DNA from: Thermococcus sp.
GTDB lineage: Archaea; Methanobacteriota_B; Thermococci; Thermococcales; Thermococcaceae
Assembly: GCF_017656495.1 (NCBI RefSeq)
Contig: NZ_JACDNS010000002.1
Coordinates: forward strand, 62,001-126,000
Length of the DNA stretch: 64,000 nucleotides
Direction: 5' to 3'
Numbering within the stretch: position 1 is the first letter of the stretch; each line of letters begins with the position of its first letter. Shown piece after piece: positions 55,222 to 64,000 of the stretch. The notes beneath the pieces are model-generated. The model was not told where the DNA came from. It did no database searches and worked only from the letters and a program-made list of their open reading frames with translations. The translations under genes were made by a program, and so were the position numbers.

Positions 55222-57198
55222 ATGTTTAAGCCCGAAGAGATGGTTAAAATTGAACTTATAAGCATTAATAGGTATAAGGACAGGCTTTTGACATATCTTC
55301 ATGAAGAAGGAGTGGTTGAAATAAGAGAGCTTGATGTCGAAATTGCTCAAAAAGATGTCCCTAATGAGTTTTATCGTAAAGCAACGTCTTACAGCATTGG
55401 AATATCTCGTTTAGTCGAATTTCTTAAGGCATATAAGGAAGAGAAGAAAGGTGGCATTAAAGAGTTTTTCTTCCCACCAATGAAGTCCAAGAAGAAATAC
55501 ACATACAAAAGCATTGAAGACCTTGTAAAGGATGTTGAGAAGTTTTTGGAGGAAGTTGAACCTCAAATCAAGCAAGTTGAGGGTAAGATAAGCTCGATTA
55601 ACACTGAGATAGAGAGGATAAAGAATAACATAGCAGTCCTTGAGCTTTTATCTGCCCTAAACATTGATGTTTCATATTTAAGACCGACCGAGAAGATTGA
55701 AATCGTCGTTGGCTTTGTTGACAGGGATAAGTATGCGCCTCTTGTAGAGGAATTAACGAAAACCCTTGAAGGCAAAGTTGCTTACGTTTCAAAAGAGTTT
55801 AAGGCCAGGTATCTGGTTGTGTTCGCTATCCTCAAGAGAGATTACGACAGAGCAAACCCGGTGTTGGCTAAGTATGCTTTTGAGCGTATAGAGGTTCCAG
55901 AAGGAAAGGGTACTCCAGGGGAAGTCATAAGGGAATACAAGCATCAGTTAGTTGAAAAGGAAAAAGAGTTGGCAGAGGCAGAGAAAGAAGCAAAAGAGCT
56001 TGCGAGAAAGTATTATGACGATGTAGTTTTCTATCAAGAGCTTATGGAAAATGAGAGGGACAAAGCAAACATCTTAAACAATCTCGTTAGAACTAACATG
56101 ACTTTTGCTTTACTCGGCTGGCTTCCAAGGAGAGATATTCCAAGAGTATTGGAGGGCATAAAGAGAGTTACAGAAGGTAAAGTCTACATTAACATCAAGG
56201 AGCCAACTAAAGAAGAGCTTGACGATATTCCAATCAAACTTAAAAATCCAAAGTTTATAGCGCCCTTTGAAATGCTTACAGAGATGTTTGGAGTTCCAAA
56301 GTACAATGAAATTGACCCAACACCGATTTTGGCCTTTACATATTCGTTCTTCTTTGGTTTCATGCTTACGGACTTCATGTATGGCCTGTTAATAGGAATA
56401 ATAGCTGCATTATTAGTCAAAGGCCACAAGCATCTCCAAGACGGAACTTGGAAATTTGCAAATATATTGCTTTGGAGTTCCTTCTTTACAATGCTCTTAG
56501 GAATATTCTTTGGTAGCTATTTCGGAAACGCCCTTGACCTTGCAGGGTTCCATGTGTGGAGGAAACTTGATGCAATGAGAGATGCATTAATGGTCCTCGA
56601 AATTTCTTTAGCAATAGGCCTCATGCACTTGTTCCTAGGATACACAGTGGGCTTCATAGTCAAAATCAAAAACGGTGAAATAAAAGATGCAGTACTTGAT
56701 CAACTCACTTGGATGTTTATAATCCTTGGTACAGCATTATTTGCACTTTCCTTGGCAGGAATGGTTCCATTAATTGTAGCTGAAGCATTATTTGGCATTG
56801 GGCTAGTCCTATTTGTCCTCAGTGAGCTTAGAAACGGAGCTTTGGCAATATTGATGATAATCTCTGACTTCTTCGGCTTTGTCGGAAACTGGCTCAGCTA
56901 TGCAAGATTGATGGCACTAGCTCTGGCAACATCAGGAATTGCTATGGTCATCAACATAATTGTTCAGATGATATGGGGCCTAAAGATAGGTCCAGTTCCT
57001 CTTGGCATTGCTGTTGGTTTGGTTGTTTTCATAGGTGGCCAGATATTCTCAACAGCAATAAACGCTTTAGGTGCTTTCGTTCACGCTCTTCGTTTGCACT
57101 ATGTTGAATTTTTCGGAACATTTTACTCTGGAGAAGGCAAAAGGTTTGAACCTTTCAAATCAAGAAGGGAAATATCTGAAATTGAACTCGAAATTTGA
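55222..57198 (+). CDS. atpI: A-type ATP synthase subunit I (a)
   Basis: A 658-residue stator subunit: a soluble N-terminal 340-residue part with coiled coils, then seven or eight membrane helices. The transmembrane half-channel helices include FGFVGNWLSYARLMALALATSG with the essential Arg, and HALRLHYVEFFGTFYSGEG. It conducts ions past the K ring. Immediately downstream of atpH. Confidence 0.93.
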   Translation: MFKPEEMVKIELISINRYKDRLLTYLHEEGVVEIRELDVEIAQKDVPNEFYRKATSYSIGISRLVEFLKAYKEEKKGGIKEFFFPPMKSKKKYTYKSIEDLVKDVEKFLEEVEPQIKQVEGKISSINTEIERIKNNIAVLELLSALNIDVSYLRPTEKIEIVVGFVDRDKYAPLVEELTKTLEGKVAYVSKEFKARYLVVFAILKRDYDRANPVLAKYAFERIEVPEGKGTPGEVIREYKHQLVEKEKELAEAEKEAKELARKYYDDVVFYQELMENERDKANILNNLVRTNMTFALLGWLPRRDIPRVLEGIKRVTEGKVYINIKEPTKEELDDIPIKLKNPKFIAPFEMLTEMFGVPKYNEIDPTPILAFTYSFFFGFMLTDFMYGLLIGIIAALLVKGHKHLQDGTWKFANILLWSSFFTMLLGIFFGSYFGNALDLAGFHVWRKLDAMRDALMVLEISLAIGLMHLFLGYTVGFIVKIKNGEIKDAVLDQLTWMFIILGTALFALSLAGMVPLIVAEALFGIGLVLFVLSELRNGALAILMIISDFFGFVGNWLSYARLMALALATSGIAMVINIIVQMIWGLKIGPVPLGIAVGLVVFIGGQIFSTAINALGAFVHALRLHYVEFFGTFYSGEGKRFEPFKSRREISEIELEI

Positions 57199-57702
<504 letters not shown>

Positions 57703-57734
57703 GCCCTTTAACTTTCCTTTAGGGAGGCAGAGCA

Positions 57735-58346
57735 ATGGAAGGAGCAAGGCTAATCATCGAGGAGATAAACAGAGAGGCAGAGCAGAAGATAAGGTATATC
57801 CTAAGTGAAGCGGAGAAGCAAGCTGAGGAAATTAAAGCAGAAGCAGAAAAGAGAGCTAGGGCTAGGGCGGAGTGGATTTTAAGAAAAGCACAAACACAAG
57901 CTGAAATAGAAAAGCAGAGGATTGTAGCAAATGCTAAGCTCGAAATTAGGAAGAAAAGGCTTGCTCTTCAAGAAGAATTGATAAAAGAGGTTCTTAAGAG
58001 CCTCAAAGAGAAACTAGCAGCTCTTCCAAAGGACGAGTACTTTAAGGTTGTCAGTGATTTAATGCTCCAAGCTGTTAAAGAGCTCGGTGAAGATAAGATT
58101 AGAGTTAGTTCAAACGAAGCAACTTTGCAGTTAATAGCAGAGAAAATTGACGAAATTAAGACATTCTTGAATGAGAAAACTGGCAGAGAGATAAGCATTG
58201 AACTCGGAGATAAAATTGAAACAATCGGTGGAGTTTTAGTTGAGAATGTTGATAGAACAATTAGAGTCGATAATACATTTGAGGCTAGGATTGAACGTTT
58301 GGAAAGTGAGCTTAGGTCAAGAATTGCTAAAGTGCTCTTTGGGTGA
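57735..58346 (+). CDS. atpE: A-type ATP synthase subunit E
   Basis: A 203-residue peripheral-stalk subunit. The N-terminal 100 residues form a coiled coil (EINREAEQKIRYILSEAEKQ) that pairs with subunit H, and the C-terminal globular domain (GRKIETIGGVLVENVDRTI-like) binds the catalytic head. GGGAGGC precedes the ATG. Confidence 0.93.
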   Translation: MEGARLIIEEINREAEQKIRYILSEAEKQAEEIKAEAEKRARARAEWILRKAQTQAEIEKQRIVANAKLEIRKKRLALQEELIKEVLKSLKEKLAALPKDEYFKVVSDLMLQAVKELGEDKIRVSSNEATLQLIAEKIDEIKTFLNEKTGREISIELGDKIETIGGVLVENVDRTIRVDNTFEARIERLESELRSRIAKVLFG

Positions 58347-58352
58347 TGGAAA

Positions 58353-59465
58353 GTGGAAATCAACACAATAACTGGCATCTTGGACACAACCCTTGCCATT
58401 GTGTTTACATGGATAGCTTACAAGACAGGCTCGATTATCTATAAATACACTCCATACTCCTACCCAAATGCAAGAATTAGAGCTATGGAAGCAAGGCTTT
58501 TTACGGAGCAAAGGTTTAATGAGCTTGCGGAATCAAAAACCCTAAACAATTTTGTAATGAACCTTGAAGATAGCGACTATAAGCCCTATTTGGGTAAGCT
58601 CTCGGTATATACTGTTGAAACAATTGACAGGGCATTTGATGAGGCCCTTGTAGATACTTACAATTTAATGTTTAAGATTTTGCCTAAAAGAGTTAATCCC
58701 TTCTTTAGGCTCCTCCTTGAAGAGTGGGACATTAGGAATATAGCCGCTGTTGTTAAGGCCAAGCTCTATGGTGAGGTTGCAAGGGATTACATAGCAGAGC
58801 TTGGAACTATGGTTGAGAGAATTAAAGCGATGGCTGAAGCCAAAACCATGGAAGAAATCCTTGTTATCCTTGAGGGAACGGAATACGAAGAGGTTTATCA
58901 GAGACTCCTCCTTAAAGAAATTACTGTTGAGGAGTTTGAAACGGAGCTTTATAAGATGCACTATGCCAAATTACTGAGATATGCACAGTCAAGAAAAGAT
59001 GAAGAGAGAAAAATCCTTGAAGAATTTGTTAAACTTAAAATTGACAAGATAAACTTGATGACAATCTTGAGAGCAAAGCTCCATGGTTTAGGTGCTGATA
59101 AAATAAGACCGTTTTTGATTCCAGGGGGGAGTCTAAACCAGAGAATCCTGGACACTTTAATGCATGTTGAAGACTTGAGCATGGCATTGGCTGAGCTTGA
59201 TTCAACAAAATACAATGAAGTTCTCAGGGAGGTAAGGGAAGGCCTTGAGAGCGGCGACTTAGACGCATTTAATAAAGCATTTGAGAGATACATAAAGAGG
59301 AAAATCAACGAATTAACAAGATTCTACCCATTAAGTGTTGCAATTCCGCTAAACTATATCCTTGCAAAGGAGAGCGAAATAAGGAAGCTTAAGGCAATAG
59401 CAAAGCTTATTGAGGACAAAATCAAGCCAGAGAGCATAAAAGCTATTGTAGGTGAACTGCCATGA
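58353..59465 (+). CDS. atpC: A-type ATP synthase subunit C (d)
   Basis: A 370-residue helical funnel linking the central stalk to the K ring. Three repeated helical units are evident, each with a motif like [41 protein letters not shown] and [16 protein letters not shown]. The start is GTG 58353, since the nearby ATG is out of frame; GGTGATGG serves as ribosome binding site and overlaps the atpE stop. It overlaps atpF by four bases. Confidence 0.92.
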   Translation: MEINTITGILDTTLAIVFTWIAYKTGSIIYKYTPYSYPNARIRAMEARLFTEQRFNELAESKTLNNFVMNLEDSDYKPYLGKLSVYTVETIDRAFDEALVDTYNLMFKILPKRVNPFFRLLLEEWDIRNIAAVVKAKLYGEVARDYIAELGTMVERIKAMAEAKTMEEILVILEGTEYEEVYQRLLLKEITVEEFETELYKMHYAKLLRYAQSRKDEERKILEEFVKLKIDKINLMTILRAKLHGLGADKIRPFLIPGGSLNQRILDTLMHVEDLSMALAELDSTKYNEVLREVREGLESGDLDAFNKAFERYIKRKINELTRFYPLSVAIPLNYILAKESEIRKLKAIAKLIEDKIKPESIKAIVGELP

Positions 59466-59770
59466 AGATAGTTTTGATGGGAGATAGAGACACTGCACTA
59501 GGCTTTAAGCTTGCTGGAGTCCATGAAGTTTATTCTTTTGAGGAGACTGCACTAGAAGACGAAAGAGCAAAAAATAAGTTGAAAGAGCTTATAGAGAGGG
59601 AAGATGTTGGTATAATATTAATCACTGAGCGCTTAGCTCAGAGAATTGGAATCCCTGACGTGACGTTTCCAATCATCCTTCAAATTCCCGATAAGTTTGG
59701 TTCAGTCTTTGGTGAAGAACAACTGAGGGAAATTGTAAGAAAAGCAATTGGTGTTGAGCTAAAGAGGTGA
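59462..59770 (+). CDS. atpF: A-type ATP synthase subunit F
   Basis: A 102-residue Rossmann-like subunit of the central rotor ([46 protein letters not shown]). It binds subunit D and the B subunits and may control activity. Overlapping starts and stops on both sides indicate tight operon coupling. Confidence 0.93.
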   Translation: MKIVLMGDRDTALGFKLAGVHEVYSFEETALEDERAKNKLKELIEREDVGIILITERLAQRIGIPDVTFPIILQIPDKFGSVFGEEQLREIVRKAIGVELKR

Positions 59771-59775
59771 AGAAA

Positions 59776-62700
59776 ATGGGAAGGATAATTAGAGTTACTG
59801 GACCTCTGGTTGTTGCCGACGACATGAGAGGAGCAAGGATGTATGAGGTCGTTAGGGTTGGTGAACTTGGTCTGATAGGAGAAATTATCCGTTTAGAGGG
59901 CGATAAAGCTGTTATCCAGGTTTATGAGGAAACTTCTGGTCTTAAGCCTGGAGAACCCGTTATTGGAACAGGAGCTTCACTTAGCGTTGAACTTGGTCCT
60001 GGATTACTGACTTCGATTTATGATGGTATTCAGAGACCTCTCGAGGTTCTTAGAGAGAAGAGTGGTGATTTCATTGCAAGAGGTCTGACAGCTCCAGCCT
60101 TACCGAGAGACAAAAAGTGGCACTTCACACCAACTGTTAAAGTTGGAGACAAGGTTTTGGGTGGAGATATTATTGGTGAAGTCCCAGAGACAAGCTTAAT
60201 TGTTCATAAGATAATGGTTCCTCCAGGGATTGAGGGAGAAATTGTTGAGATTGCTGAAGAAGGAGAGTATACAATCGAGGAAGTCATTGCAAAGGTAAAG
60301 ACACCAAACGGTGAGATTAAGGAGCTAAAGATGTATCAAAAGTGGCCTGTTAGAAAGAAGAGACCATATAAAGAAAAATTGCCTCCACATGTTCCATTGA
60401 TTACAGGACAGAGGACAATCGACACATTCTTCCCACAAGCTAAGGGTGGAACTGCAGCAATTCCCGGACCCTTCGGAAGTGGAAAATGCGTTGATGGAGA
60501 TACATTAGTTCTTACGAAGGAGTTTGGGCTGATAAAGATCAAGGAGCTTTACGAGAAACTTGACGGAAAGGGCAAGAAAGTTGTAAGGGAGGATGAAGAA
60601 TGGACCGAGCTTGAGGAGCCAATAATTGTTTATGGGTACAAGGATGGAAAGATTGTAGAGATAAAGGCCACTCATGTTTATAAAGGCCATTCCAGAGGAA
60701 TGGTCGAAATAAGGACAAAAACGGGTAGAAAGGTTAAGGTAACACCAATTCACAAACTGTTCACTGGAAGAGTAACTAAGGATGGTCTCGTTCTTGAGGA
60801 AGTTATGGCGATGCACATTAGACCAGGAGACAGAATAGTGGTTGCAAAGAAGATAGATGGCGGGGAGGATGTAAAGTTAAAAATTACTGTAAGCCAAAAG
60901 AAGGCTAAGAAAGTCAAAATCCCGGAAGTTCTTGATGAGAAGTTGGCGGAGTTCTTAGGCTATCTAATGGCCGATGGTACGCTCAAGCCTAGAACGGTAG
61001 CTATATACAACAATGATGTTTCCCTTCTTGAGAGGGCTAAGAAACTTGCTAAAGAACTCTTTGGAGTTGAAGGAAAGATAGTTCAGGAAAAGTCTGTTAA
61101 GGCCCTTCACATCTACAGCAGACCTCTTGTGGAGTTCTTTGAGAAACTTGGCGTTCCCAGAAGGAAGAAGGCTAGAAGCTGGAAGGTTCCGAAGGGACTA
61201 CTATTGGCAAAGCCAAGTGTAGTTAAAGCCTTCCTCAATGCTTACATAGCTTGTGATGGTTACTACAACGAGAGAAAGGGAGAGATTGAGATAGTTACAG
61301 CCTCAGAGGATGGAGCTTACGGATTAACTTACCTCTTCGCAAAGCTTGGCATATATGCAATGATTAGGGAAAAGATGATTAGGGGTTCCAAGTATTATAG
61401 GGTCATCATTAGCGGAAAGGTCAACCTTGAGAAGCTTGGAATCGGAAGGAAAACAAAGGGATACACGAGCATAGATGTGATTCCAATAGATATTGAGGAC
61501 ATATATGAAGAGCTCGGAAGGCCATATGCAGAGCTTAAGGAAGCCGGAATTGAAATACACAACTACCTAAGTGGAGAGAATATGAGCTATGAAACCTTCA
61601 GGAAGCTTGCGAAGTTCGTGGGAATTGAGGAGATAGCCGAGAATCACCTGGCCCACATACTCTTCGATGAAGTCATTGAAGTCAATTACATAAATGAGTC
61701 CCAGGAGGTCTATGACGTTACAACAGAAACCCATAACTTCATCGGAGGAAACTTACCAACGCTACTTCACAACACTGTTACACAGCACCAGTTAGCAAAA
61801 TGGAGTGATGCTCAAGTTGTGGTTTACATTGGATGTGGTGAGAGAGGTAACGAGATGACGGATGTTCTCGAAGAGTTTCCAAAGCTCAAAGACCCAAGAA
61901 GTGGAAAACCGTTAATGGAGAGAACGGTTTTAATTGCAAATACCTCAAACATGCCTGTCGCAGCTAGAGAGGCTTCAATTTACACTGGAATCACGATTGC
62001 TGAGTACTTCAGAGACATGGGTTATGACGTAGCTTTGATGGCAGACTCAACCTCAAGATGGGCTGAGGCTTTGAGAGAAATTTCCGGTAGATTGGAAGAA
62101 ATGCCCGGTGAGGAAGGCTATCCAGCATATTTAGCTTCAAAAATTGCTGAGTTCTATGAGAGAGCTGGAAGAGTTGTCACACTGGGAAGCGACTACAGAG
62201 TTGGAAGCGTTTCAGTTATTGGAGCTGTTTCACCACCCGGTGGTGACTTCTCAGAGCCTGTCGTTCAGAATACATTGAGGGTTGTCAAGGTCTTCTGGGC
62301 GTTGGATGCTGACTTGGCAAGAAGAAGACACTTTCCAGCAATCAACTGGCTTATGAGCTATTCCCTTTATGTTGATGCGGTCAAAGATTGGTGGCATCAA
62401 AACGTTGATCCAGAGTGGAAGGAAATGAGGGACACTGCAATGAAGCTCCTCCAGAAGGAGGCTGAACTCCAAGAGATCGTCAGAATCGTCGGTCCAGATG
62501 CTCTACCAGATAGGGAGAGAGCTATTCTTTTGGTCACAAGGATGCTCAGAGAGGACTACCTTCAACAAGATGCATTCCATGAGATTGATACCTACTGTCC
62601 ACCGAAGAAGCAGGTTACAATGATGCGCGTTCTGCTCAACTTCTACAACTACACCATGCAGGGAATTGACAGGGGAATACCGGTTGAAGAGATTGCCAAA

Positions 62701-62820
62701 CTTCCAGTGAGGGAGAAGATTGGTAGAATGAAGTTTGAACCTAACGTTGATGAGATCGCCAGGCTTATTGATGAGACCAAAGAGCAGTTTGAAGAACTCT
62801 TTAAGAAGTACGGAGTGTGA
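59776..62820 (+). CDS. atpA: A-type ATP synthase catalytic subunit A, with intein
   Basis: A 1014-codon gene; after splicing the protein is 585 residues, normal for subunit A. The N-terminal beta barrel and archaeal non-homologous insert come first. The P-loop GPFGSGK is interrupted after Lys237 by a 429-residue intein, and the downstream extein resumes with [10 protein letters not shown]. Later motifs include the catalytic [11 protein letters not shown] and [27 protein letters not shown] before ATG 59776 fixes the start. Without splicing the P-loop is broken, so intein activity is essential. Confidence 0.95.
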   Translation: MGRIIRVTGPLVVADDMRGARMYEVVRVGELGLIGEIIRLEGDKAVIQVYEETSGLKPGEPVIGTGASLSVELGPGLLTSIYDGIQRPLEVLREKSGDFIARGLTAPALPRDKKWHFTPTVKVGDKVLGGDIIGEVPETSLIVHKIMVPPGIEGEIVEIAEEGEYTIEEVIAKVKTPNGEIKELKMYQKWPVRKKRPYKEKLPPHVPLITGQRTIDTFFPQAKGGTAAIPGPFGSGKCVDGDTLVLTKEFGLIKIKELYEKLDGKGKKVVREDEEWTELEEPIIVYGYKDGKIVEIKATHVYKGHSRGMVEIRTKTGRKVKVTPIHKLFTGRVTKDGLVLEEVMAMHIRPGDRIVVAKKIDGGEDVKLKITVSQKKAKKVKIPEVLDEKLAEFLGYLMADGTLKPRTVAIYNNDVSLLERAKKLAKELFGVEGKIVQEKSVKALHIYSRPLVEFFEKLGVPRRKKARSWKVPKGLLLAKPSVVKAFLNAYIACDGYYNERKGEIEIVTASEDGAYGLTYLFAKLGIYAMIREKMIRGSKYYRVIISGKVNLEKLGIGRKTKGYTSIDVIPIDIEDIYEELGRPYAELKEAGIEIHNYLSGENMSYETFRKLAKFVGIEEIAENHLAHILFDEVIEVNYINESQEVYDVTTETHNFIGGNLPTLLHNTVTQHQLAKWSDAQVVVYIGCGERGNEMTDVLEEFPKLKDPRSGKPLMERTVLIANTSNMPVAAREASIYTGITIAEYFRDMGYDVALMADSTSRWAEALREISGRLEEMPGEEGYPAYLASKIAEFYERAGRVVTLGSDYRVGSVSVIGAVSPPGGDFSEPVVQNTLRVVKVFWALDADLARRRHFPAINWLMSYSLYVDAVKDWWHQNVDPEWKEMRDTAMKLLQKEAELQEIVRIVGPDALPDRERAILLVTRMLREDYLQQDAFHEIDTYCPPKKQVTMMRVLLNFYNYTMQGIDRGIPVEEIAKLPVREKIGRMKFEPNVDEIARLIDETKEQFEELFKKYGV
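60487..61773 (+). mobile_element. Intein with LAGLIDADG homing endonuclease in subunit A
   Basis: A 429-residue insertion beginning CVDGDTLVL and ending [10 protein letters not shown], followed by Thr of the extein. Splicing elements are complete: Cys1, block B TPIH, penultimate His, terminal Asn and +1 Thr. Two LAGLIDADG motifs, [14 protein letters not shown] (about 156-169) and [15 protein letters not shown], indicate an intact homing endonuclease. The insertion site, inside the ATPase P-loop, is the one used by Pyrococcus VMA inteins. Confidence 0.95.
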
Positions 62821-62825
62821 TTAAA

Positions 62826-64000
62826 ATGTCAGGAAAGGAATACTCCACAATTAGCAAGATTTACGGTCCTCTCATGATTGTTCAGGGAGTTAAAGGAGTA
62901 GCTTATGGTGAAGTCGTTGAGATAGAGACAGAGAGCGGTGAAAAGAGAAAAGGACAGGTCTTAGAAGCAAGAGAAGATATGGCAATTGTTCAGGTTTTCG
63001 AGGGAACAAGGGATTTGGATGTTAAAACTACGCGCGTAAGGTTCACAGGCGAAACATTGAAAGTTCCAGTGAGCATGGATATGCTTGGAAGAATATTCAA
63101 CGGTATTGGTAAGCCGATTGATGGGGGCCCAGAGATAATTCCGGAGGACAGGAGAGATGTCCATGGTGCGCCACTCAACCCAGTTGCGAGGGCTTATCCA
63201 AGAGACTTCATCCAAACAGGTGTTTCTGCTATAGATGGAATGAATACTCTTGTCAGGGGACAAAAACTGCCAATCTTCAGCGGTTCAGGTTTACCTCATA
63301 ACATGCTTGCCGCACAGATAGCAAGGCAAGCTAAAGTCTTGGGTGAGGAAGAGCAATTTGCTGTAGTTTTTGCAGCTATGGGTATTACATATGAGGAAGC
63401 AAACTTCTTCAAAAAGAGCTTTGAAGAGACAGGTGCAATTGAGAGAGCTGTGCTCTTCCTTAACCTTGCAGATGATCCAGCTATTGAGCGTATCATCACC
63501 CCAAGAATGGCCCTTACAGTTGCTGAATACTTGGCTTTCGACTATGACATGCAGGTTTTAGTCATTCTTACGGACATGACAAACTACTGTGAGGCTTTGC
63601 GTGAAATTTCAGCAGCAAGAGAGGAGGTTCCCGGAAGAAGAGGTTATCCCGGTTACCTCTACACAGACTTGGCAACAATCTATGAGAGAGCTGGAAGAGT
63701 TAGAGGAAAGAAGGGAAGCATTACTCAGATGCCAATCCTCACAATGCCTGACGACGACATTACACACCCAATCCCAGACCTGACAGGTTACATTACAGAG
63801 GGTCAGATAGTTCTCAGCAGAGACCTGCACAGAAAAGGTATCTATCCACCAATTGACGTTCTGCCATCATTGAGCAGATTGATGAAAGACGGTATCGGTA
63901 AGGGAAGAACAAGAGAAGACCATCCACAATTGAGCCAGCAGCTATATGCTGCTTACGCTGAAGGTAGGAGCTTAAGAGATTTAGTCGCTGTTGTCGGTGA
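62826..64000 (+). CDS. atpB: A-type ATP synthase subunit B (partial, runs off the window)
   Basis: The first 391 codons of the non-catalytic subunit B are present. It starts [21 protein letters not shown], and carries [23 protein letters not shown] in place of a P-loop, plus [23 protein letters not shown]. It is intein-free as far as seen. It begins six bases after atpA and should be followed by atpD. Confidence 0.95.
   Translation, partial: MSGKEYSTISKIYGPLMIVQGVKGVAYGEVVEIETESGEKRKGQVLEAREDMAIVQVFEGTRDLDVKTTRVRFTGETLKVPVSMDMLGRIFNGIGKPIDGGPEIIPEDRRDVHGAPLNPVARAYPRDFIQTGVSAIDGMNTLVRGQKLPIFSGSGLPHNMLAAQIARQAKVLGEEEQFAVVFAAMGITYEEANFFKKSFEETGAIERAVLFLNLADDPAIERIITPRMALTVAEYLAFDYDMQVLVILTDMTNYCEALREISAAREEVPGRRGYPGYLYTDLATIYERAGRVRGKKGSITQMPILTMPDDDITHPIPDLTGYITEGQIVLSRDLHRKGIYPPIDVLPSLSRLMKDGIGKGRTREDHPQLSQQLYAAYAEGRSLRDLVAVVG

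Overview
The window is chromosomal DNA of a hyperthermophilic euryarchaeon of the order Thermococcales, from an AT-rich member such as a low-GC Thermococcus or Palaeococcus. This rests on protein resemblance to Pyrococcus/Thermococcus families (DPM synthase with a GtrA-like tail, METTL5-type methyltransferase, Nip7, TmcA, archaeal PEP carboxylase, archaeal A-type ATP synthase), GGTGA ribosome binding sites about five bases before most ATGs, short TATA-box promoters, box C/D guide RNAs, and a CRISPR repeat of the Thermococcales type. The species cannot be fixed from the window alone.

Layout. 0-9.5 kb: a lipoprotein fragment, cupin, uracil phosphoribosyltransferase, an Lrp-like regulator, a large SF2 helicase, an orphan 451-residue protein, small membrane proteins and an ECF transporter T/A pair. 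9.5-15 kb: a secreted protein, a BirA-like regulator whose ligase motif is broken, BioY facing it across a promoter with two identical 7-bp boxes, a degenerate MobA-like protein, PEP carboxylase and a DUF1931 protein. 15-22 kb: a solitary HEPN-motif protein that may be a defence ribonuclease, acylaminoacyl peptidase, tRNA acetyltransferase TmcA, and two overlapping NYN-domain paralogues. 22-29 kb: a cation exchanger, a thiamine-binding lipoprotein without permease, a two-spacer CRISPR array with leader, tRNA-Pro(CGG), a dolichol-phosphate-mannose synthase-type enzyme, an M28 peptidase, a phosphoesterase and the tiny ribosomal protein L41e. 29-38 kb: a nitrilase, a protease/PadR/SdpI-like cluster, Dph2, METTL5-like methyltransferase, a VapBC pair, a MarC transporter and HisS. 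38-51 kb: a class III PLP enzyme beside a Na+/alanine symporter, AlaRS, a nuclease-like small protein, a Nif3-like protein, Elp3, Nip7, and a KaiC-like ATPase with an HTH/coiled-coil partner. 51-64 kb: SpeD, SecF-SecD-TrkA and the A-type ATP synthase operon H-I-K-E-C-F-A-B, with an intein in subunit A; subunit B runs off the end.

Less visible features include three box C/D guide RNA candidates: one overlaps the hisS stop codon, one lies just upstream of a coiled-coil gene, and one is antisense to the end of the METTL5 gene. There are two short genes below usual size cut-offs (L41e, 37 aa; a basic 39-aa peptide) and a small membrane reading frame broken by one amber codon.

Functional links. 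BioY plus the ECF T/A pair can form a BioMNY-type biotin uptake system controlled by the BirA-like protein. The racemase/aminotransferase and AGCS symporter suggest alanine or serine handling. TmcA, Elp3, Dph2, Nip7, METTL5, HisS, AlaS and the C/D RNAs are translation-related. SecDF and the Na+-type ATP synthase are energy and export machinery. The best candidates for undescribed biology are the solitary HEPN protein, the active/inactive NYN pair, the non-catalytic BirA-like regulator with its operator, and the protease-PadR-SdpI cluster.
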